DNA of 64,000 nt from Photorhabdus khanii NC19 (lineage in GTDB: Bacteria > Pseudomonadota > Gammaproteobacteria > Enterobacterales > Enterobacteriaceae), in the NCBI RefSeq assembly GCF_000517265.1, contig NZ_AYSJ01000017.1:166065-230064 (forward strand). The letters run 5' to 3'. A model generated the notes under the pieces. The model had not been told where the DNA came from, made no database searches, and worked only from the letters and a program-made list of their open reading frames with translations. Shown here piece after piece: positions 60,572 through 64,000 of this stretch. Positions within the stretch are counted from its first letter, which is position 1. Each line of letters begins with the position of its first letter. The translations under genes and the position numbers were made by a program.

Positions 60572-62338
60572 ATGAAACTGCCAGTAAGAGAGTTTGACGC
60601 GGTCGTTATTGGCGCGGGTGGTGCGGGTATGCGCGCCGCGCTGCAAATTTCACAAATGGGATTATCCTGTGCTTTGATTTCCAAAGTATTCCCAACTCGT
60701 TCTCATACTGTATCCGCGCAGGGGGGCATCACCGTTGCGCTGGGCAATTCCCATGAAGATAACTGGGAGTGGCACATGTATGACACGGTAAAAGGTTCCG
60801 ACTATATCGGTGACCAGGATGCGATTGAGTACATGTGTAAGACTGGCCCGGAAGCCATTCTGGAACTGGAACACATGGGATTGCCATTCTCCCGTTTGGA
60901 TGATGGCCGGGTTTATCAGCGTCCATTCGGTGGTCAGTCAAAAAACTTTGGTGGTGAACAGGCCGCACGTACAGCCGCAGCGGCAGACCGTACCGGTCAT
61001 GCATTGTTGCACACCCTGTATCAGCAGAATTTAAAAAATCATACCACTATTTTTTCTGAATGGTATTCGTTGGATCTGGTTAAAAACCAGGATGGCAGCA
61101 TTGTGGGTTGTACGGCTATCTCGATTGAAAGCGGTGAAGTTGTTTATTTCAAAGCGAAGGCGACAATTCTGGCAACCGGTGGTGCAGGTCGTATTTATCA
61201 ATCGACAACCAACGCTCACATTAATACCGGTGACGGCGTTGGTATGGCGCTGCGTGCCGGCGTACCTGTGCAGGATATGGAAATGTGGCAATTCCATCCG
61301 ACCGGTATCGCGGGAGCTGGGGTTCTGGTAACCGAAGGTTGCCGTGGTGAAGGCGGTTATTTGTTGAATAAAGATGGCGAGCGCTTTATGGAGCGTTACG
61401 CGCCAAATGCTAAAGATCTGGCTGGTCGTGATGTGGTGGCCCGTTCCATCATGATCGAAATTCGCGAAGGCCGTGGTTGTGATGGTCCCTGGGGGCCTCA
61501 TGCTAAACTGAAATTGGATCATTTGGGCAAAGAGGTGCTGGAATCTCGTCTGCCGGGCATTCTTGAGCTGTCCCGTACTTTTGCTCACGTTGATCCGGTA
61601 AAAGAGCCGATTCCGGTTATTCCAACCTGCCACTATATGATGGGCGGTATCCCAACGAAAGTGACCGGTCAGGCACTGGCTGTTAACGAGAAAGGCGAAG
61701 ATGTGGTTATTCCGGGCCTGTTCGCTGTTGGTGAAATTGCCTGCGTATCGGTTCACGGTGCAAACCGTCTGGGGGGGAATTCTCTGCTGGATTTGGTGGT
61801 GTTTGGCCGCTCTGCCGGTTTACATCTGAAAGAGTCACTGATGGAGCAGGGCACCAGCCGCGAAGCCAGTGAATCTGATATTGAGCAATCACTGCAACGT
61901 CTGAACCGTTGGAACAGCACCCGTACTGGCGAAGATCCGGTGGGAATTCGTAAAGATTTGCAGGCGTGTATGCAGAATAACTTCTCGGTATTCCGTGAGG
62001 GTGATGCAATGGCGAAGGGCTTGGAAGAGCTGAAAGTTATCCGTGAACGGCTGAAAAGTGCGCGTTTGGATGATACTTCCTCAGAGTTCAATACCCAGAG
62101 AATTGAGTGTCTGGAACTTGATAACCTGATGGAAACGGCGTTTTCTACGGCTGTTTCCGCTAACTTCCGTACTGAGAGCCGTGGTGCTCATAGCCGTTTC
62201 GACTATCCTGATCGTGATGATGCGAACTGGTTATGCCATACCCTCTATCTGCCGCAAACTGAGACCATGACGCGTCGTGATGTCAACATGCAGCCAAAAC
62301 TGCGTGAAGCATTCCCGCCGAAAGCGCGTACTTACTAA
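60572..62338 (+). CDS. sdhA: Succinate dehydrogenase flavoprotein subunit
   Basis: 588 residues, exactly the E. coli length. Oxidises succinate to fumarate with covalently bound FAD on the cytosolic face of the inner membrane. FAD motif [13 protein letters not shown], the flavinylated His in SHTVSAQGG, catalytic HPTGI and the substrate Arg region, [12 protein letters not shown], and [20 protein letters not shown] are all intact. Confidence 0.98.
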   Translation: MKLPVREFDAVVIGAGGAGMRAALQISQMGLSCALISKVFPTRSHTVSAQGGITVALGNSHEDNWEWHMYDTVKGSDYIGDQDAIEYMCKTGPEAILELEHMGLPFSRLDDGRVYQRPFGGQSKNFGGEQAARTAAAADRTGHALLHTLYQQNLKNHTTIFSEWYSLDLVKNQDGSIVGCTAISIESGEVVYFKAKATILATGGAGRIYQSTTNAHINTGDGVGMALRAGVPVQDMEMWQFHPTGIAGAGVLVTEGCRGEGGYLLNKDGERFMERYAPNAKDLAGRDVVARSIMIEIREGRGCDGPWGPHAKLKLDHLGKEVLESRLPGILELSRTFAHVDPVKEPIPVIPTCHYMMGGIPTKVTGQALAVNEKGEDVVIPGLFAVGEIACVSVHGANRLGGNSLLDLVVFGRSAGLHLKESLMEQGTSREASESDIEQSLQRLNRWNSTRTGEDPVGIRKDLQACMQNNFSVFREGDAMAKGLEELKVIRERLKSARLDDTSSEFNTQRIECLELDNLMETAFSTAVSANFRTESRGAHSRFDYPDRDDANWLCHTLYLPQTETMTRRDVNMQPKLREAFPPKARTY

Positions 62339-62374
62339 TGAGTTGCTGATGATCCAGTTGCGAAGGAATAGATT

Positions 62375-63091
62375 ATGAAGCTTGAATTTTCGATTTATCG
62401 TTACAACCCGGATGTTGACAGCGCGCCTCATATGCAGGATTACACGCTGGAAGCAAAAGATGGGCGTGACATGATGTTGCTGGATGCATTAATCCAGCTT
62501 AAAGAGCAGGACCCGACACTCTCTTTCCGTCGTTCTTGCCGTGAAGGGGTTTGTGGTTCTGACGGCCTCAACATGAATGGTAAAAATGGTCTGGCCTGTA
62601 TTACACCGGTTTCGGCTTTGCGGCGTGGCAGCAAGAAAATTGTGATCCGTCCGCTGCCAGGTTTGCCGGTTGTCCGTGACCTGGTTGTAGATATGGGGCA
62701 ATTCTATGCACAATATGAGAAGATTCGCCCATATTTGCTGAATGACGGTAAAAACCCGCCGGCGCGTGAACATTTACAGTCACCTGCACAAAGGGAAAAA
62801 CTGGATGGCCTGTACGAATGTATTCTGTGTGCATGTTGTTCAACTTCTTGCCCGTCATTCTGGTGGAATCCAGACAAATTTATCGGACCTGCGGGGTTGC
62901 TGGCAGCCTATCGCTTCCTGATCGACAGTCGAGATACTGAAACCGATTCACGGTTAGATAAGCTGAATGATGCTTTCAGTGTTTTCCGCTGCCATAGCAT
63001 CATGAATTGTGTCAGTGTGTGCCCTAAAGGGTTGAATCCAACAAAAGCCATTGGCCATATTAAATCTATGTTGTTAAAACATAGCGCGTAA
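62375..63091 (+). CDS. sdhB: Succinate dehydrogenase iron-sulfur subunit
   Basis: 238 residues (E. coli 238). Passes electrons from FAD to ubiquinone through three clusters: the 2Fe-2S ligands in SCREGVCGSDGLNMNG and NGLACIT, the 4Fe-4S motif CILCACCSTSCPS, and the 3Fe-4S ligands in CHSIMNCVSVCPKGLNP. Follows sdhA after 36 bases with a GAAGGAAT ribosome site. Confidence 0.97.
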   Translation: MKLEFSIYRYNPDVDSAPHMQDYTLEAKDGRDMMLLDALIQLKEQDPTLSFRRSCREGVCGSDGLNMNGKNGLACITPVSALRRGSKKIVIRPLPGLPVVRDLVVDMGQFYAQYEKIRPYLLNDGKNPPAREHLQSPAQREKLDGLYECILCACCSTSCPSFWWNPDKFIGPAGLLAAYRFLIDSRDTETDSRLDKLNDAFSVFRCHSIMNCVSVCPKGLNPTKAIGHIKSMLLKHSA

Positions 63092-63098
63092 TTGGCTT

Positions 63099-63128
63099 GC
63101 CCTCCGCGCAGTTTTATCTGCGGAGGGC
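63099..63128 (+). terminator. Stem-loop after sdhB
   Basis: GCCCTCCGC (63099-63107) pairs with GCGGAGGGC (63120-63128). No T run follows, so it may be a processing or partial-termination structure rather than a full terminator between sdh and suc. Confidence 0.6.
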
Positions 63129-63185
63129 ACAAAGAATTGAGAATGATGAGTTGCCAACTGCTAATGATGACAAAAGCTTTGAGGT

Positions 63186-63228
63186 AAGGAACCTTTAAAA
63201 ACCATGTAACGGTTTTTAAAGGTTCCTT
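63186..63228. repeat. Perfect 18-bp palindromic hairpin between sdhB and sucA
   Basis: AAGGAACCTTTAAAAACC (63186-63203), loop ATGTAAC, then the exact complement at 63211-63228. It is the longest perfect stem seen in the window and lies in the region that should carry the sucA promoter. Confidence 0.85.
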
Positions 63229-63357
63229 GAAGGGTTCCGAAACCCAAAAGAGAACATGCATAAAGCACGTCCAAATGAACCTTTTATCGACACCGCATTT
63301 AAGCGGTAATAGTTAACCACGGCGAAAACTAAAGCTTTTAAAGCTTAAGGGATCACA

Positions 63358-64000
63358 ATGCAGAACGGCGCAATGAAGGACTGGCTGGATTCAAGCTTCC
63401 TGGCTGGTTCAAACCAGTCTTACATAGAGCAAGTCTATGAAGACTATATAACCGATCCAAACTCCGTTGATGCAAGTTGGAAAGAAATTTTCCAACAATT
63501 GCCGAATGCGGGATTAAGCGGTGAACAACTCCACTCGCAGACGCGTGATTACTTCCGCCGCCTTGCGAAAGATACTACGCGTTATCACTCCTCTGTCAGT
63601 GATCCGGCAATGGATGCAAAACAAGTTAAGGTTTTGCAGCTCATCAACGCATTCCGTTTCCGCGGACATCAAAATGCGAATCTTGATCCGTTGGGATTAT
63701 GGAAACAGGATAGTGTTCCTGATTTAGATCCTGCTTTCCATAATCTAACGGAAGCCGATTTTGCCGAGACATTTAATGTCGGTTCTTTTGCTCTCGGCAA
63801 AGAAACGATGAAGTTGGCTGATTTGTATGAAGCCCTGAAACGCACTTATTGCGGTTCTATTGGTGCTGAATATATGCACATCACCAATACGGAAGAAAAA
63901 CGTTGGATTCAGCAGCGTCTGGAATCTGTTACCGTCAGCTCTCAGTTCAGCGCAGAGGAAAAACAGCGTTTTCTGGCGGAACTGACGGCGGCTGAAGGTT
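63358..64000 (+). CDS. sucA: 2-oxoglutarate dehydrogenase E1 component, 3' partial
   Basis: 214 codons before the window ends. Begins MQNGAMKDWLDSSFLAGSNQ and matches E. coli SucA through DYFRRLAKDT, KQVKVLQLINAFRFRGHQNA, NLDPLGLWKQD, ETFNVGSFALGKETMKL and YMHITNTEEKRWIQQRLES. Thiamine-diphosphate enzyme that decarboxylates 2-oxoglutarate in the TCA cycle complex. Preceded by AAGGGA; lies 266 bases after sdhB in the usual sdh-suc order. Confidence 0.97.
   Translation, partial: MQNGAMKDWLDSSFLAGSNQSYIEQVYEDYITDPNSVDASWKEIFQQLPNAGLSGEQLHSQTRDYFRRLAKDTTRYHSSVSDPAMDAKQVKVLQLINAFRFRGHQNANLDPLGLWKQDSVPDLDPAFHNLTEADFAETFNVGSFALGKETMKLADLYEALKRTYCGSIGAEYMHITNTEEKRWIQQRLESVTVSSQFSAEEKQRFLAELTAAEG

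Noticed and set aside
61031-61756. Antisense frame of 241 codons within sdhA
   Set aside because: Shadow of the highly conserved sdhA coding strand.

Overview
The window comes from a Photorhabdus/Xenorhabdus-type enterobacterium (order Enterobacterales, Morganellaceae). This rests on a conserved enterobacterial backbone (seqA-pgm, kdpFABCDE, ybfA, ybgI, gltA, sdhCDAB, sucA) with 80-90%-looking similarity to the E. coli proteins, interrupted by large accessory blocks: a giant nonribosomal peptide synthetase (NRPS), a small antibiotic-like operon, a type I secretion toxin locus and a relic of two-partner secretion. Genus assignment is inference; no rRNA, tRNA or CRISPR was seen.

Layout. (1) 1-21.9 kb: an NRPS, already running at the left edge, with seven adenylation domains. 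Specificity codes read by eye give Thr, Thr, basic (guanidino-like), basic, Ala, Val-like, Asn. Condensation domains after residues 1, 2, 4 and 6 carry the dual condensation/epimerisation signature, so those residues should be D. The gene is broken in three places: two frameshifts about 0.5 kb apart that cancel (near 15.59 and 16.11 kb), and a deletion joining the last carrier domain to the thioesterase (21.12 kb). (2) 22.4-24.6 kb: seqA and pgm. (3) 25.3-31.6 kb: an A+T-rich six-gene cluster on the + strand (MFS exporter, ParB/SerK-like serine kinase, flavin N-monooxygenase, cytidylyltransferase-PLP enzyme fusion, formyltransferase, HAD phosphatase). Its enzyme set supplies every step to an N-formyl-N-hydroxy aminoethyl phosphate linked to CMP, i.e. 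a fosfoxacin/fosfocytocin-like (fosmidomycin-type) antibiotic. I regard this as the most exciting part of the window. On its left lies a decayed second copy of the 3' end of kdpE. (4) 31.7-39.7 kb: the high-affinity K+ uptake operon kdpFABCDE on the - strand, with a KdpE-box-like sequence upstream and an apparent ATT start for kdpE.

(5) 39.7-53.3 kb: an insertion between kdpF and ybfA, which are neighbours in E. coli. It holds a cyclase-family hydrolase, a small lipoprotein, a Tn3-family terminal repeat plus transposase scrap, an HlyB/HlyD pair, two tandem DUF5625-like lipoproteins and a 2,106-residue RTX protein with an N-terminal His/Cys enzyme-like domain and an internal subtilisin-like domain. 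This reads as a type I-secreted antibacterial toxin with duplicated immunity lipoproteins. (6) 53.7-54.9 kb: ybfA and ybgI. (7) 55.2-57.6 kb: a truncated TpsB (POTRA part only) followed by a 1.5 kb A+T-rich gene desert. (8) 57.7-64 kb: gltA facing away from sdhCDAB and the start of sucA (TCA cycle), with a MITE-like inverted-repeat element in the divergent control region.

The accessory blocks sit at backbone junctions and two are flanked by duplicated backbone 3' ends (kdpE end; gltA terminator hairpin), suggesting similar modes of insertion. All functional statements are from reading sequence and family knowledge; no searches were run.
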